Assembly: GCA_037962975.1 (NCBI GenBank) | Contig: CM075671.1 | Location: forward strand, 10,339,001 to 10,403,000 | From: Clitoria ternatea | Lineage: Eukaryota > Streptophyta > Magnoliopsida > Fabales > Fabaceae | Direction of reading: 5' to 3' | DNA length: 64,000 bases | Shown: positions 11,153 to 24,724 of the stretch, one piece after another | Position numbering within the stretch: the stretch's first letter is position 1 | Layout: every line of letters starts with the position of its first letter | Translations under genes and position numbers: made by a program | The notes under the pieces: generated by a model | The model's database searches: none | Told to the model about the DNA's origin: nothing | What the model saw: only the letters and a program-made list of their open reading frames with translations

Positions 11153-11206
11153 CCTACGCAACAAGAAAGGAAAAGCTCTGAGGAAACAACGAGTTGAAGT
11201 TCTCAT

Positions 11207-12960
11207 GTTGTTAGAGTCATCTTCAATAGTGGTTGCTAAGGTAGGTATTCTATTCAACCTTCATTTTCATTTTTGTTAACAATGTCTTTTTTGTTGGTCG
11301 GTGTGGTTGATGTTGATGAAAATTATTTTGTTAGGGTTGGGTTTGAGCTTTCCCCTAATATGAGGGTTTATAGGTTAAGATTTTTTATGTGTTAAGGTTT
11401 TTGTCATTTTCTAAAATAGGTATCCTTATATGTTGTTCTTTTAAGATGGATCCTCGTTTCATGTTGGAGATTTTCCATGGGGTGTTTTATTAAAGAACAT
11501 GGGAAGAAGCTGAGATACACAGGTAAAGAATTTAAATGAGATATTGATAAGGACAGGTGAAGTTACTTTGAGGTGAAGAGGATTCTAAAGGATATAAGGT
11601 ATGCCAATATTGAAGAATTACGGTATAAAATTAGAGGCAAGGAGTTGCATGTTGGTCTGCAGCCACTATTGGATGACCAAGGTTGTTTGGAGATGGCAAA
11701 GGTGTCACATTCTTAAGGGAAGGTTTAGTTTATATTATTCACCTTTTAGGGGTGTCAAAAATTATTATGAACCTAACCAGTGTTCAAGGTTAAGCTGTAG
11801 GGGTTAAGGAAAAGGATGATGAATCACCTATTGTTGATGGTGTTTAAGGTCATGATAATGCTATTGTAGGTGATAATGGAGGAGAAGATAGGGAGGATAT
11901 GCAATAGAAATCCATTTCCATGACTTAGATGATGAAGGGGTGGATCAAGAAGACATGATGAATAGTCAACCAAAATCTATAGTGAATACAAATTTTTAAC
12001 TTATATCTTCTGAAGGGAGTGTTGACCCTGCATCTGTTGAAGTTGATGTAGAGAATGTTGCAAAAAAGGTTTGGACGAGGAATAAAATCTAAAGAACTAT
12101 CAATTCAAAGACATACAAGAATGATATGGATATTGGAAGAAGTGAGGGATCTATTAGTTAAAGGAATAAAAGTAAAGGTAATGAGGTAATTTTTTTTATC
12201 TAGAATCAGAATCTGAAGAATTATACAGTGGTAACTCATAAAACAATGAGAGTGAGACCGAAAGGTTTCCAACTTTCAATATGCCTACTAATATGTATGA
12301 TTTTCATTGGGAAAAAGGTGCAATGTTCTTGACCAAGGAGCAATTTAAAGATGTGATCACATATGCCATCCATAATGGTAAAGTTTCAAGCTTAAAAAAA
12401 ATGATAATAAAAAGGTGAGAGTGGAATGCATTAAAGACTTTGAGTTTTAGACATATTATGATAAGCTGCCATATGAAGACACATGTTAACCGAGGACTAT
12501 TATTGACACTCACAATTGTGGCAAACAACACAAGATCAATTTTTTAAGTTCAAAATGGCCATCTAAGAAGTTGCTGACTGGTGTTGAGGCGAATCCTAAG
12601 ATCAAACTACAAGATATTTGTTATAGGGATCAGAAAAATTGACATGCAAAACTAAATTGGTCTAAGGCTTACAAGTTAGAAGAGAAATTATGGATAATGA
12701 CTTTGCCAACCAATATGTAAACCTATGAGAGTATTGTAAATCTCTAAATAGCTCTGACCCTAGTTCAATAATTAAGTTAAATGTATAAAACGGTTGTAGA
12801 GGCAGATGAATTAACCGATGATGTTCCAAGAGGAATATCCTTATCTTTCCACAGGTTGAAACAATTGAGAATGATGAAATTAGGATGTCCAAGACGGGGT
12901 TAAATTCTAAATGCAAGATATGTGGAACTACAGGACACAAGGTTGCCTATCCTTTTAAAC
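11207..12960 (+). pseudogene. MuDR-type transposase remnant
   Basis: Broken frames keep recognisable pieces. At about 11609-11720 is the N-terminal MuDR block (IEELRYKIRGKEL, then GLQPLLDDQGCLEMAKV). At about 12300-12400 is a FLTKEQFKDVITYAI block typical of the region before the transposase core. At about 12909-12950 is a C-terminal zinc knuckle of CKICGTTGHK form whose last cysteine is replaced by tyrosine. Many stops and shifts separate the pieces, and the catalytic core is not recognisable. Inactive. Confidence 0.7.
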
Positions 12961-14110
12961 CATCACCCAAAGAGCCCCCAACCCAACCATCTTATAATAA
13001 CCAAACCTAAACTCCACCTCTGCAATCTTCTTGTTAGACCTAAACCTTAAGTGAGACACAACCCATAACTCAAACACAACCCCTATTCAGTCTTATGTTT
13101 AGATTTTTTTTGTAATAGGCTTTTTTAGTTTAAAACAAGCAGACAATGCGAGGCCTCTTTATGTTATAACAATGTTGTTTTTTGTGAATGGTGATGTTTA
13201 TGATATTTATCCATGTAATGTTCAATGAGTATGATGTTGGGAACAATTTGAGATTAGCGACTAGAATTAACATTAACAACCGAAATTAAGTGAAGTACAA
13301 TAGCTTCAAATACAAACTATAATAACAGCCTATTACATTCATATCATTTTCACCTCAGATACATATGTATTATACTCTCATCCTTTCCTTACTGTGACCA
13401 CCACAGGAAAATCACAAATACATTGACCAAAGCTAACAACACACAAATATAACAAATCCATTCGTTCCATTTTCTTAATTCCTTAAGAGATTTCTATAAT
13501 GTGATTATTATTCTTCTTTATCTCACAATCAACAAATCATTCTTAACTTCAACATCGTATTGATCTCATTGGAAGAAATCACAACTCTCATCATTTGATT
13601 CACCCCACAACAACTACACCATTCACAACTTTAACATTGTTTAGAACTAGAGAAAGGGGAATCACAAAATTAGTAGTTTACCTTATACTTCTTGCACCCA
13701 CAAAAATTTCTTCCATAATTGATAGAGGTTTTTAAAGTTCGAAGCAAAACTTTTGTGACAACCAACACATTCACAATAAGGAGACTCTTCATGCAAAGCT
13801 ACTTCCATTACTAAATATCGAACTAGATGAGTTGACCATGATAAAGGATTTGGTTATGACACAAATTAAAGTTTTCCCCAAACTAAATCCAAGAATTGGA
13901 AACCCTAAAGCTTTAACGTGGAAGATGGTGGACAATGGTAACAAGCCCCCAACGTCTCTATGAAGTCATATCTCCATATATAACCACATAAGCCAATGAC
14001 ACAAATGGCATGAGACACAATTTAATGGAATGACCAAATTGACATAAAAAACAATATTCAACCATTTTAAAACAAATTTAAAGGATTAATGATTTTATCC
14101 GACTTAAATT

Positions 14111-16277
14111 ATATTCACGGAAGTCAGCTATTTAAAGTGCTAAATTATTATTGGTGAACTTTATCCATTTGTTATTGTGTTTGTTTATTTGGCATATCAT
14201 AGTCTAATACTTGTGATAATTCCCAGTTCATTGATGAACCAAGTGCCATGCCCTTGGCCCACAAATTTCACTCCTTAAATGTGGATGTCGACACAAGTTT
14301 GCCGTACTCGGTGAACAAATAATGCTACCAAATCAATACAACTATATAGCTAGCTCAATTATAATGAATTCCATTAATTTGAATGATATAAATTTATATT
14401 CGAATCTAAAATTTATAATAAACTTCATTATTTTGAATTATATAAAGTGTCAAGAGGAGTGTGTAAACTCTCTAATACGTTTGATTTTTATTCTTTAAAA
14501 ATATATATAAAGCAACACAACTATATATAACTAACCCAAATACATATAATTCTATAAAACTATCATATTATTCTCTATTTTAAAAAATTTATACAAAAAA
14601 CAATACAAACAAAAAAATATTATTAGTGTTTTCTCAAATTTTTAGAAATAAAAATATTTTAAAAAAACTTTAAATTTGTGTTTAGTTGTTTGTCTAGGAT
14701 TAATTCAAGAATATTAAGTGCAACAATTTATTTTTTTATCATAATTGTGAAATCCGTCTTAAATTAGAAGATAATTAAAAAACAATCCGTGAATTAATTT
14801 TTTAATATAGTTAAAGCTTTCATAAATATATTTTATCAAACGGCTTTTAACAAGCTTCTCCATTGAAAATGTTTAAAAAACATAACATAAATTACTCTTT
14901 TATTTTAAAAGGTTTTATTTTTAACATTAACTTAAAAGTATCTTTTAAATAAAATAAGTTAACCCAAAGAAATCATAACATTTTCTAATTCATCATGGGA
15001 TAGATTGAATTTTGAGTACCTTCTTAACTTTTTTGTGAGAGTCAAATGAGCCACACGGGTAAGAACCCATAATGTTGAAGTGAAGTACAAGCTTCTTCGA
15101 TATGATTAAGGTGTATGTTGAATGGAACACAATCACTGTTGAAATATCTACTATGATGATTGCCAAGTAATTAAGAAATCAATGTAACTTTCTTTTTTTC
15201 GAAGGGAAGAGATCATTATAACTTTTCGAACGCATTCACTGCATAGATTTCGGCACAAAAAATTACAAGAAGAAAGAAATAAACATGTATCAAGTTTTCA
15301 AGAAACCCAACCAATGCACAATGAATAAACATAGATGAAAACAAGAACACACAATTTGATCTTATAAAAAATCACTTCACCTAATCCTTCCATCAATTTG
15401 ATTAAACATTTTCAAAAACCCATTTGAGTCAGTAACAATTTTATCATGTACTAAATTACTCCATGGTTTTTATTTTTTTTGAATTAAGTACTAAAAATTA
15501 AAGGAAAATGACAAAAGAACTTTGAAAAAAGGAAAATGTCAAAAAGAATAACATGTTTTACATTTATAATTCTAATAACACGTTAATTTCTAAAGTATTA
15601 ACCCGCTGACATTTTGATCATTTCCAAACAAAAATGTAACTAAATAATGTTAAAATTAATTTGAAAACTAAATTGTACCAAGAAAAATGTACACACCAAT
15701 ACTTTTGAGACGAGTTAGTTCCTGAAAAAACTAACATATGAACAAGTTAACATGTTCAAAAGCCATATTAAATAAAATAAAACTTTCAAAAATCAAATAA
15801 CCAAAATGCTACTTTTCTATATCTATTTATCTATTCGTAATATATAAATTTATAATTATAGAATACGAAGTTTACACCTAAACCATTATATAGTTAGAAC
15901 TCGTTTGGTATTCAGTTGAGTAAACGTAGTTATGAAAATAAAAAAATTTAATAGTTACTATTGATCTTTCATAACGTTCGAGTCATTTAAAATTCCGTTG
16001 AATTAATGGATCTTTTTATTTTATTGGTCAAACATGGGTTTAGTTGATCAAATGTTCGAAACATTCAAAACTGCTTGTAATTATGTTTTCTTTTATTATT
16101 TTTTTCAATTTTTATTTTGCAGAGATGTTAACCATAGTAATTTAGTGCTTATTTCTTAATACTTTCTAAAATTAAATGCAGTTTTAGGGTCTCCATGACA
16201 GTATATGTTTAAACCAAGCATTGTAAGATGAGTTATCTTTTTATGAAAAATATACTGAGGCCATTCATTCTAATGGG
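14111..16277. other. intergenic, nothing recognised
   Basis: AT-rich sequence with long A and T runs. No coding frame, RNA gene or clear element boundary seen. Confidence 0.5.
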
Positions 16278-16381
16278 AGTAAATTACATTCACACTCCCA
16301 ATTTTGTAATGTGGCATAAAAAGACTATAGTGTTAAGTGTAATTTTTAAAACCTTAGGAGGTGTAACTATAATTTGTCCTT
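16278..16381. mobile_element. possible short inverted-repeat element (MITE)
   Basis: GGGAGTAAATTACATTCACACTC at the left is mirrored loosely by the reverse complement of GGAGGTGTAACTATAATTTGTCC at the right, about 100 bases overall. This is the style of small MULE-derived elements in plants. No target duplication was confirmed. Confidence 0.3.
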
Positions 16382-16654
16382 CTAATCAAATCAACTTTTG
16401 TTAGTTTATTGGGAATATATGCTGTCCAAATTAAACAAGAAATATAAATGTAGCTCCATGAAATGAAATGATCATGCGCGTAATGGTCCTTGTAGCATAA
16501 GTTCAAGACATGCAACAATAGTCATATCGTCTTCATGCATATCCGTTTTAAAGCAGTGGCTCCCATAGGGGTATGCTCATCTTTTGATAAACTCTGTTCG
16601 TTCAAGGGAGGTTCCACACGGGTACAAGACAACCGAGGTTGTGGATTACGGGAT

Positions 16655-16870
16655 GGAGTGTCCGTTTGGTTTCCAGTTGGGGAAATAGAGAAATTTAAGG
16701 GTTGATATTGATCCTTTACACCGTTCAAAACTGTATGATTTATTTTTGGGGTTGGTTAAATCGAGATAGGCGGACGGAATGGACGAGCGCAAACTACCCA
16801 AACACAATGCCATTATTGTGAACGGAGATAGGTAACCGTGACGAAGCTGAGAATTAGGAACCAAACAACA
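16655..16870. mobile_element. possible MITE with GTTTGGTTTCC ends
   Basis: GTCCGTTTGGTTTCC near 16660 and GGAACCAAACAAC near 16858 form imperfect inverted ends of a ~200 base non-coding segment. A similar pair bounds 18375-18589. Family and TSD are unresolved. Confidence 0.3.
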
Positions 16871-17089
16871 TCTAATACATGTGAATAAAAAATTTTAATG
16901 ATTGAAATTTTTCCATATGTGAAAGTCAATAAGTTATAAAAATACATTCAAGCATGATGGGCAACATGGCCATATTATCACTAACATGAAGCTCTTAATT
17001 TAATTACCCACATGAATATGATTTCAAGGAATAACACGTGAAGGAATAAGCAATTTAAAGGCTTACAATACCTAATTATTATATCTGTT

Positions 17090-17115
17090 TATTATTATTA
17101 TTATTATTATTATTT
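17090..17115. repeat. (TTA)n microsatellite
   Basis: About eight tandem TTA units. No gene lies within several hundred bases on either side. Confidence 0.85.
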
Positions 17116-18374
17116 TATTTTCAATGAATGTTACATTATTTCCTACCATATCAATATACATTTAAGTGACTAGAATGACTAATTAACCATGTGATTTGCT
17201 TTTTGATTATGATCTTGACCTATAAGGATTTTTTAAAAAAGAAAACATCATAGTTACAAGCATAAAATTTTACCTAAAATTTAATTCCAACTAAATGAAA
17301 TCAATTGCATAACAAAAGATTTACCTGAAAACTTAGCTACGTTAACATTCACTAAAAATAGCACTGAATATTATATATATATATTGAATATAAAAATATT
17401 TTGATAAAGTGTAGCTAAAATGTATAGAGTTTAGAAGGATTAATTGCACAATGATTTCCTACCTGTGGAAACATATTTGAAAGCCACACACTCACTCACA
17501 TAGGTTAATGTTAATCAAAACTAATGTGTTAACTGCTAAAATATGTTATAAGAACTACAACACTGTTTGATTAGCCATGCTTTATCTTACCCCCTTGGAA
17601 ACTTGACAAACATTCCAAAGGATTCAATAACCAAGTCGACAGATGAAAATGAAAATCCTTTGACGCCCCTTCAACCACTTCAAGCCCTATATGCTATTCC
17701 TTATTTTCAATCCCTTGTGCTAATATGTATATATAATTTTCCTTTTTTTTCTATTATATTAGAAATTGACATAAAGCTTGAGTAGTGAGATTGACATATG
17801 AGAAGCAATTTGTCATATTTAGATATCTTTCTCTCTCAGTATATTATAGTCAACATATGGATGTATGATCCCTATTGTTAAATGAAGCTACATCAGGGTT
17901 AGAATATTTGTTTATGGATAAACTAAAATTACAAATAATATCGAATACAGGACCACGGTAAGTTTTATGTAAAGCAAAAAAAAGTGCAGTTTTTTTACCA
18001 AAATGAATAAATGTGTCACCTGTACACACTTCAGTTAAACACCTTTATAATGTTAATAATAAAGGATAAGAACTGATACGTAAAGTGATTTTTATATAAG
18101 GATCAAAAGGTAGAATTTTTCATACAGGGACTAACACGAAAACTGAGAGAGGTATACGGAGTAAATTTATAATTAAACCTTTCTTTTTTCTTCAAAGATC
18201 AAAGGGTGCTTATTCTAAAAGTAAACATTAGATTGCAAAATCAAAACTGCTAAACCGGTTAGATCCAAAACATCTCTATCAACCAATGCTTTATATCTTA
18301 ATGTTAGGCGAGACTGAGGCATCATTCTTGACAATGTACTAACTGTCAAGTTACAAGTTACACAAGGGTAGTCA

Positions 18375-18589
18375 GTGTTTGTTTGACTTTCAATTAGGGT
18401 TGATTAGAAGCAACTTTTTCATTTGTTGGTAAAACAGAAATGTATCCGTTTGATAACCAATTGTGAAAATAGAGTTATCAAAATATGCCACTGGATTTTG
18501 AGATTGGTCAAACTCCGTTAAGTCAGCGGATTGAAAATATAGCTCTTGACTAATCCAGTTGAGTTGTCCCAATTGGAAACCAAACACAC
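18375..18589. mobile_element. possible MITE just 3' of the RNase Z gene
   Basis: GTGTTTGTTTGACTTTCAATTAGGG at the left is matched by the reverse complement of CCCAATTGGAAACCAAACACAC at the right. The segment is ~215 bases and non-coding. It starts about 275 bases after the RNase Z stop codon in the gene's direction, so it may lie in or near the 3' UTR. No clear target duplication. Confidence 0.4.
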
Positions 18590-18863
18590 TCTTAAAAAAT
18601 GCATTGAACAACATGTTGAACCAATACTGACCATTCAAATGATACCATGGGTCCAACTCCGTTTTCGTAACTGGGTTACCAAAACCAAACAGATGTTGAC
18701 TAGTAAGTGGCGCCACTCTATTTCACAGGGAAGAGATAGGAAGTCTAAAGGAAAAGGGGGGAAAAACAAATATACCTCTAATTTACAAGAAACCATAACG
18801 CAATTCTTTCCATGTACTAGCTGATATATTGACAATGGTAAAGAGTAAATTAAAGTTGAACAC

Positions 18864-21800
18864 TCAAGAGTACACTGATTTGAAGCCTTCGGTAAGAGGA
18901 ACCACTTTAGCAGACAGCTTGGATTGCAATTTTGATGCAGCTTGACGAATATCCTGAGTATGTAAAACCAATAATGCCAATTTAATTCATTGTAAATAGA
19001 CAGAAAATTTCTTAACATCATGAAAAAATGCATACTTAATGTAGTGGTGGAAGATGACAATCATGTATGCACATAAAAACATTTGAAGGATGCAACCTGC
19101 AGTACATAAAACTAAAAGGAAATCTAATGACATTACCTCTATATTATATCTTGATGAAAAATGAGTCAATAGAACGGCTTTGTTGCGAATCCACTGTGCA
19201 TTTGCAATTAGCTACATATTTTGCAGTAGAGTCATGATTTTCAGAATCCAACAATCACAATAACAGGGTATATGACTAATCATGTACTTGGTTGAACTAT
19301 TCTATAGATGGCCCCAATAAAGTGGTTGATAACATGATAAATATGGCTGTAAATTAAATGTGAACACCAACTGTGTCATACAAGATAGCAACATAAAAGA
19401 GGAAGGGCATGCATGAGCTGAGCTACTACAGTTTGCCTTTGTGCTTCTTTGGTTTTGTCAAGTTAACTTATAAAGTAGCCATGAAAACAAAAAACGTTAA
19501 ATACCTCAAATAAATGTGTGTGACCATGTTGCCGAGCATGAGCTATGCTGAATGAATCATCTAGGAAAGTTGCCTGTTGAAAGCATTTCAACAATCAAAC
19601 TAATCAAACAAAAAAGATTAAAAAGATAATGACAAAGAAGCCTGAACACACTACAAAGAAAGGCTTTAGCATTTTTGAAAGTTTTAATTTCTTTTTCTTT
19701 TTCAAGCCAACCAAGTGGCTTGAATAATTTTGGTACCAACTCCACACCAAGGATTACAAAAGCTTCCGTATTGGTATAATCATATAAAAAGAATGCTGTC
19801 ATTGAACTTGTTAAAAGTCCCACATTGACTAGACTATGAGCTAGCTTTTAGGATTGAGTTAGGCCAAATACCCAAATTTAAGATGGCATCAGAGCCTATC
19901 CTAGATCCGTTGTTGGGTCACCCAGCTTTTAGGATTGAGTTAGGCCCAATACCCAAATTTAAAAGTACTGTTAATGGATCATAACTTGCGACAATTAGTT
20001 CTTACAAACAATGACTAAGAAAGAAGATAAAGGGTAAAAAAGAAAGAACAAAGTCCAACATAAGATTATATATGATTCATCAGTGAGAGGATTTTACTTG
20101 CCCTCTCTTTCCTGTTATCTCTACTTTTGTATAGGCAAACAAAAATTATTTTCTTTTCTATAAAAAGAAAGAGTTCAGTAAGAGAGGAAAGGATGGCTAG
20201 CAGAAATCCTTCTCTCTCTTATAGTCAGCAGAATCCGTAGAAAAAATAGTTGAACCCATTTCAATAAAAGATTGTACCATACCTCAGTTATAAGAATTTT
20301 TGCTCTCAATGCATCAGCATTACAAGGGTCAAGCATAAAATCTGATGTTGTATCACCAGTGAAGGCCACCTCAGGAGATAATATAATGTCTGTAATCTAG
20401 AAAGGAGAGCTCGTTAAAGGTAAAGATCAAATCAGAATTAAACTAGAATTGATCGAGTTCCAGATATTACAAACCTCAACACCTGACTTCTTCAATTTCT
20501 CAATTTGTTTTCCATTCAGGTGGGCATACTGCTTCCTCAGCTTTTTCCTGATTGAGTAGACTACATAGCCCTGCATAATACTACAAAGTTAGCATCGCTT
20601 GTATATTAAGTGATCTAAAACGCCTCTTCGCACAGTAACAATTTACAAGAAGTAGCATTACATAAATCTCAATATTGCCACAGGGAAAAATCAGGTACTA
20701 GGAACTCACTCACCCTCATTGTTCATTTTTTTATTAATATATGACTTAAAGAATAAGAATCATGATTGAAATATTATTCCTAACAGAGATGTACAAACTA
20801 CAAGGTAAAGAAAAAGTATGCAAATACAGAGAAATAAAATAAAGTTTGTCGCTTCACCAGAAAAAAACAAGTTGAAACAAAATTTCAGACTGAAAATATT
20901 TCTTATTTAGCATCGGAATTCATAAGACAATGATACTACAGAGTATGGATGACAACATACGGTTTGCTGAAATCCGTTACTATTTGGGTCAAGTTCTTTG
21001 TGCAAAAGTTTTGGCACAAGGAGCGGGGTATGTTCTAAGTTCTAGCATTATAATATTCCCTTTAGTGAAAATACAACGGCTACAGAATGGATGGTTGAAA
21101 GATACCTGGCTGGGTATAACATGTTGTGTTTTGAATGGTCGAACAACAAGGTTATTCCGTAGCTCATACGTCTCTCCTGAAATAAAACTTCACAATCATT
21201 CCTGAAGATATCAACTGCTCATTAAAGAAAGATAAAATGACACATACCCACATCCAAAGCAACCACTTCGGCATTCAATTCAACTTGGCCCATTGTTCTG
21301 TGAATATCAAGCAGCTTCTCAACATCCTCCTTGATGCAAGGAGGCACAAACACAGTGGGAGGTTTCAAATTGTATAGACCACGGCTAGCTACATACATTG
21401 GCAGCCCTCCCTAAATCATTCAAAATCATCATGCACATACGTTAAATTTACACTCAAGAACCAATACACAAGAGACACAGAAACTTACAAACTAAGCACT
21501 AGGACACAAAAGCACAACCAGAAGTCAAAACAAATAAGACCACTGGGATTAGTAATAGTGAAAACTTAAAAGAAAGGCCAACATTAGATTATCTAAATTA
21601 TTCTTAACAAGCTATCAATGACAATGCTTACAACCACAAATAAGCCTAAATTCCAACAGAAAAACTTATTTTTGTTATTATTTCAGTAAATAAGCTCCCT
21701 ACTAATGAGGTAAGAATTTGTTATTTTAATCAAGAATGAATACAATTTAGTAAGATAACATGGACAATGTATAAAATATCAATAGTTGAAATCGTGACAA

Positions 21801-22562
21801 ACTTAGAAGGCTCCTCTAAAGTGCAACAATACAATTTGTTGAGATAAAGTACAATATTAGTTGTTGATTTGAAAATCAACTGTTTAGATTCATAACTTAT
21901 CTTACATTTTCATGTATCTTATCATAATTACCACCATTAATTTCTAAACCAATGACTAATATTATACTTAAAAGTGCAAGAATTCTTGCACTTAAAAGGA
22001 GTCAAATGCTGATTTTTATTATAATCTCAAATCTTAATTTATTCTATGAAGTGCACCATCCTCAATCTATGGGAGCCAAATCTCTTTTTTTTTCCCTCCC
22101 TTTCTACTCATCCAAAATCAAAAATAAAAAAGAAACACCAATTTAGTTGGTTAGAACGCTGTTGGCAACAAAAGTAGAGGAACTTACAATGTGATCAAGA
22201 TGAGCATGAGTAATAAAAAGGAAATTTTGTTGAATAGCTCTGGAAGGGCACCTCCCAATATCAAAAGCACACTTAAACTCAGGGATCATTACACATGTCT
22301 CTTGTCCTCCAATTGAGATACCCTCTATGGAATAACCTTCCAAGTCCAAAACTTTCCGGTTAACCTGTGACCGGGCTATCCGGTACTGCTCCTCGTGATC
22401 AATTGCCTTGCTTATTTCCGACAACAACCCCGACCCTTTAAGGACATTGACTTGGGTTTGCATCGAAACTTGGTGGTTCGGTGGCTTTTGAAGGAAAATA
22501 GGTTGGTGAATTGGGAATAGTTGAGGGGTCTTGAAGGCTAAATTGCTGAGGGAAATTTGCAT
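18864..22562 (-). CDS. TRZ2: tRNase Z (short form), chloroplast type
   Basis: This endonuclease removes the 3' trailer from precursor tRNAs. Eight exons, with GT-AG introns and frame kept at every junction: 22188-22562, 21248-21410, 21106-21176, 20475-20570, 20283-20396, 19505-19573, 19137-19211, 18864-18953. They encode 350 residues, normal for the short plant form with a leader. The zinc-binding motif HAHLDH lies at 119-124; further metal/phosphate ligands of the metallo-beta-lactamase fold are visible: His198 (KTQHV), Asp250 (FTGDTT), the HGHTH block at 289-293 and His313 (LLTHFSSRY). The first ~60 residues are rich in Ser, Pro, Gln and Lys and fit a plastid transit peptide; this leader is why I favour the chloroplast paralogue (TRZ2) over cytosolic TRZ1. 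Targeting is inferred. The start at 22562 is the first Met of the open exon. Confidence 0.93.
19815..19965 (+). mobile_element. TRIM-like retroelement remnant in an RNase Z intron
   Basis: AGCTTTTAGGATTGAGTTAGGCC and what follows occur twice, at 19843-19881 and 19924-19962, as direct repeats. Between them, TGGCATCAGAGCC (19884-19896) is one change from the Met-tRNA primer-binding site. AGTCCCACATTGACTAGA upstream resembles the LTR start region of short plant retroelements. The segment lies inside the intron between exons 5 and 6, on the strand opposite the gene. Truncated; ends not certain. Confidence 0.5.
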
Positions 22563-24724
22563 TGTTGTGTGCTGAATTGGAACACGGAGAAGAGTATGAG
22601 AAGGATAGGATAGGAAAGAGGGTTTAATTCGGGTTTTAGAAACGTTTGTGTCTGTCTGAAAACCACCTGTTAATGGTTTCTGGTGGAGGATAAGATGCTA
22701 CAAACACACTGTCGTTTTGGGTTTCGAAAACACTTCTCTAGGGGGTGTTTGACATCTAAATGTTTTTAAATTCTTCAAATCATGTCTTCAAATTTATGGA
22801 ATGAAATGTTAAATTGTGTTTGATATGTGTAAAATTTTAAAAAAAATATCTTTTTTAAGTGCAACTAAAATTTTTCATTTACTTAAAAAACTACACTTTC
22901 ACTTTTTCATTTGTAAATGTTTTGTTAAGAAAGTTGTTAAATTATAACTTCAAAAATTTTCTTGTAATTTTAGTTACCTAAATCAACCCAAAAAATATAA
23001 AATATAGATACCGCAATTCCTAAAATATATACAAAATATAGAAATGTAGAATTTTTAAAGTTAAATTAAATTTTATTTGGGGGGAAAATCCATTTTAACA
23101 AAGCCCCCGTTGTGGAAAATTATTTCCAAAATTTGATAAAATGTATTTTGGGGGATACATAACTTTTGGTCTTTATATACCCTGGTATCAATTTAGATAA
23201 ATATACTATGAATAATAAAACTCTCTTTACTTTACCAATTAATCTACTTGAGTTGTTATAATTTATACTAATTGTTTTGTTATAAAAGTACCAGTTTTTT
23301 TCTATTTTATAATTATTGAGTGAAATGATGAAAGAATTAAATTCCTACAACAAATATAATAAAACTAATAATTAGAAAATACAAGGAAAAAGAATCAGAT
23401 AACATAAATGAAACAACAAAACAAAAGAGATAAAGAAAAACACAAGAAGGTTACATTTACCCGTAACTACAAACTTTGTTGAAATAATGAAAATAGGCTA
23501 TAAAATGATTACATGTACTTCTCTTTTTATTATTATGTTATTTAAACAATTATGGCATCGAATTGTTGATAAAGATGCTCTACGTACCACAAAACATCAG
23601 TCAAAGAATCAATAACAAAAATAAATAACGATAGAGATAAGAGATTTTTTACTCCAATACTAAACGTTAAACACAAGTGTAACTAATCTTTAAGGAAACG
23701 AAGATACTATTGGGAACATGAGTGACACTAAATGGAGAAACAAAATTTGAAGAGATACACTTAAAGAAGGTATGATAAACTCTATAAATTGTTTGAAATT
23801 GTATGATTAAATCGTGACAGCCATCACCAATGTTTAATCTTGCAGCATCATCAAGAAATCATTTGATGGGTTCACTTTCAACTTTGACCAAGGCTATGAA
23901 TGAAGCCGTCGCAGCTTTAGTTACTTAACAAAAAGGATAGAGAGAATCAGGTGAAGTCATGACTTGAGTTTAATTACAACTTAGAGCTAATATTGAATCT
24001 AGCCATAGATCATTCTCACTCCAGTTGTGGTTTTCCTTGACTAATTAAGGCAGACATTCTCTCAAAAAGAAGGAAAGAAAGGTATTTGGTAAGTAACAAG
24101 TTTTTGATAGTGCCAAAATAATGTAGCTTCTATCTTTGAATCATATAGCAATTCAGTTCTGCACACAAGCTAAAGTTTCATTTTTAAATTTTCCCTTCAA
24201 TTAATTCACCTCTTCCTTTATACTACCAATAGTCATTTTTCCCAGTTTCCAACTTAAATTAACTTTTTAGTTGTCCATACTTTAATTGCACAATAGGGAA
24301 GGAAAATCAACTAGTTTAATCCAATGTTATGACTATTATTCTGACTTCTGAGTATTGAACAGTAAGAATTAATTGCAATTGAGGTGCTCAGGCTACACAT
24401 CATTTGAGTTTTTTTCATACCAAATCTCTATTTACATAACAAACTGTGCAAGTGTTTGTATTTGAATATTAAGATGGTTGCCCCATTACAAAACAAAAAT
24501 GAAGAATTGCACAATCAGATGTATCTTCTTGATCTCTGATATGAAATATGTACAAACCATTAACAAAACACGAGTATGTTTGGTTTGCAGTTTCACAAAC
24601 CAACCTCCCTTGCCTTACACGGTTATACATATTGTAGCATGCCGTTCAAGGTCCATTTCACCAACGGATATTTTTTCCTTTTTGGCTGCACTCCAACGAA
24701 GAAACAAATACATACACACTTCAT
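22563..24724. other. intergenic between RNase Z (5' side) and BPI/LBP gene (3' side)
   Basis: The first ~150 bases would contain the RNase Z 5' UTR and promoter (minus strand). From 22740 the sequence is AT-rich; GGGGTGTTTGACATC near 22742 recalls the MITE ends seen at 18375, without a partner. No other gene found; the small open frame around 24478-24795 runs antisense over the BPI/LBP last exon. Confidence 0.5.

Larger units (their letters stand above)
10136..14110 (+). mobile_element. decayed Mutator-like (MULE) element
   Basis: A MuDR-type transposase remnant (11207-12960) lies between two AT-rich ends with loosely similar inverted wording: AAATATGTTAGTTGG near 10138 and the reverse complement of the stretch near 14090. 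The terminal repeats are too worn for sure boundaries, and no 9 bp target duplication was found. A hAT element is inserted at 10447. Confidence 0.45.

Noticed and set aside
12662..12940. 92-codon minus-strand open frame
   Set aside because: Antisense to the MULE transposase remnant, including its zinc knuckle; a shadow frame.
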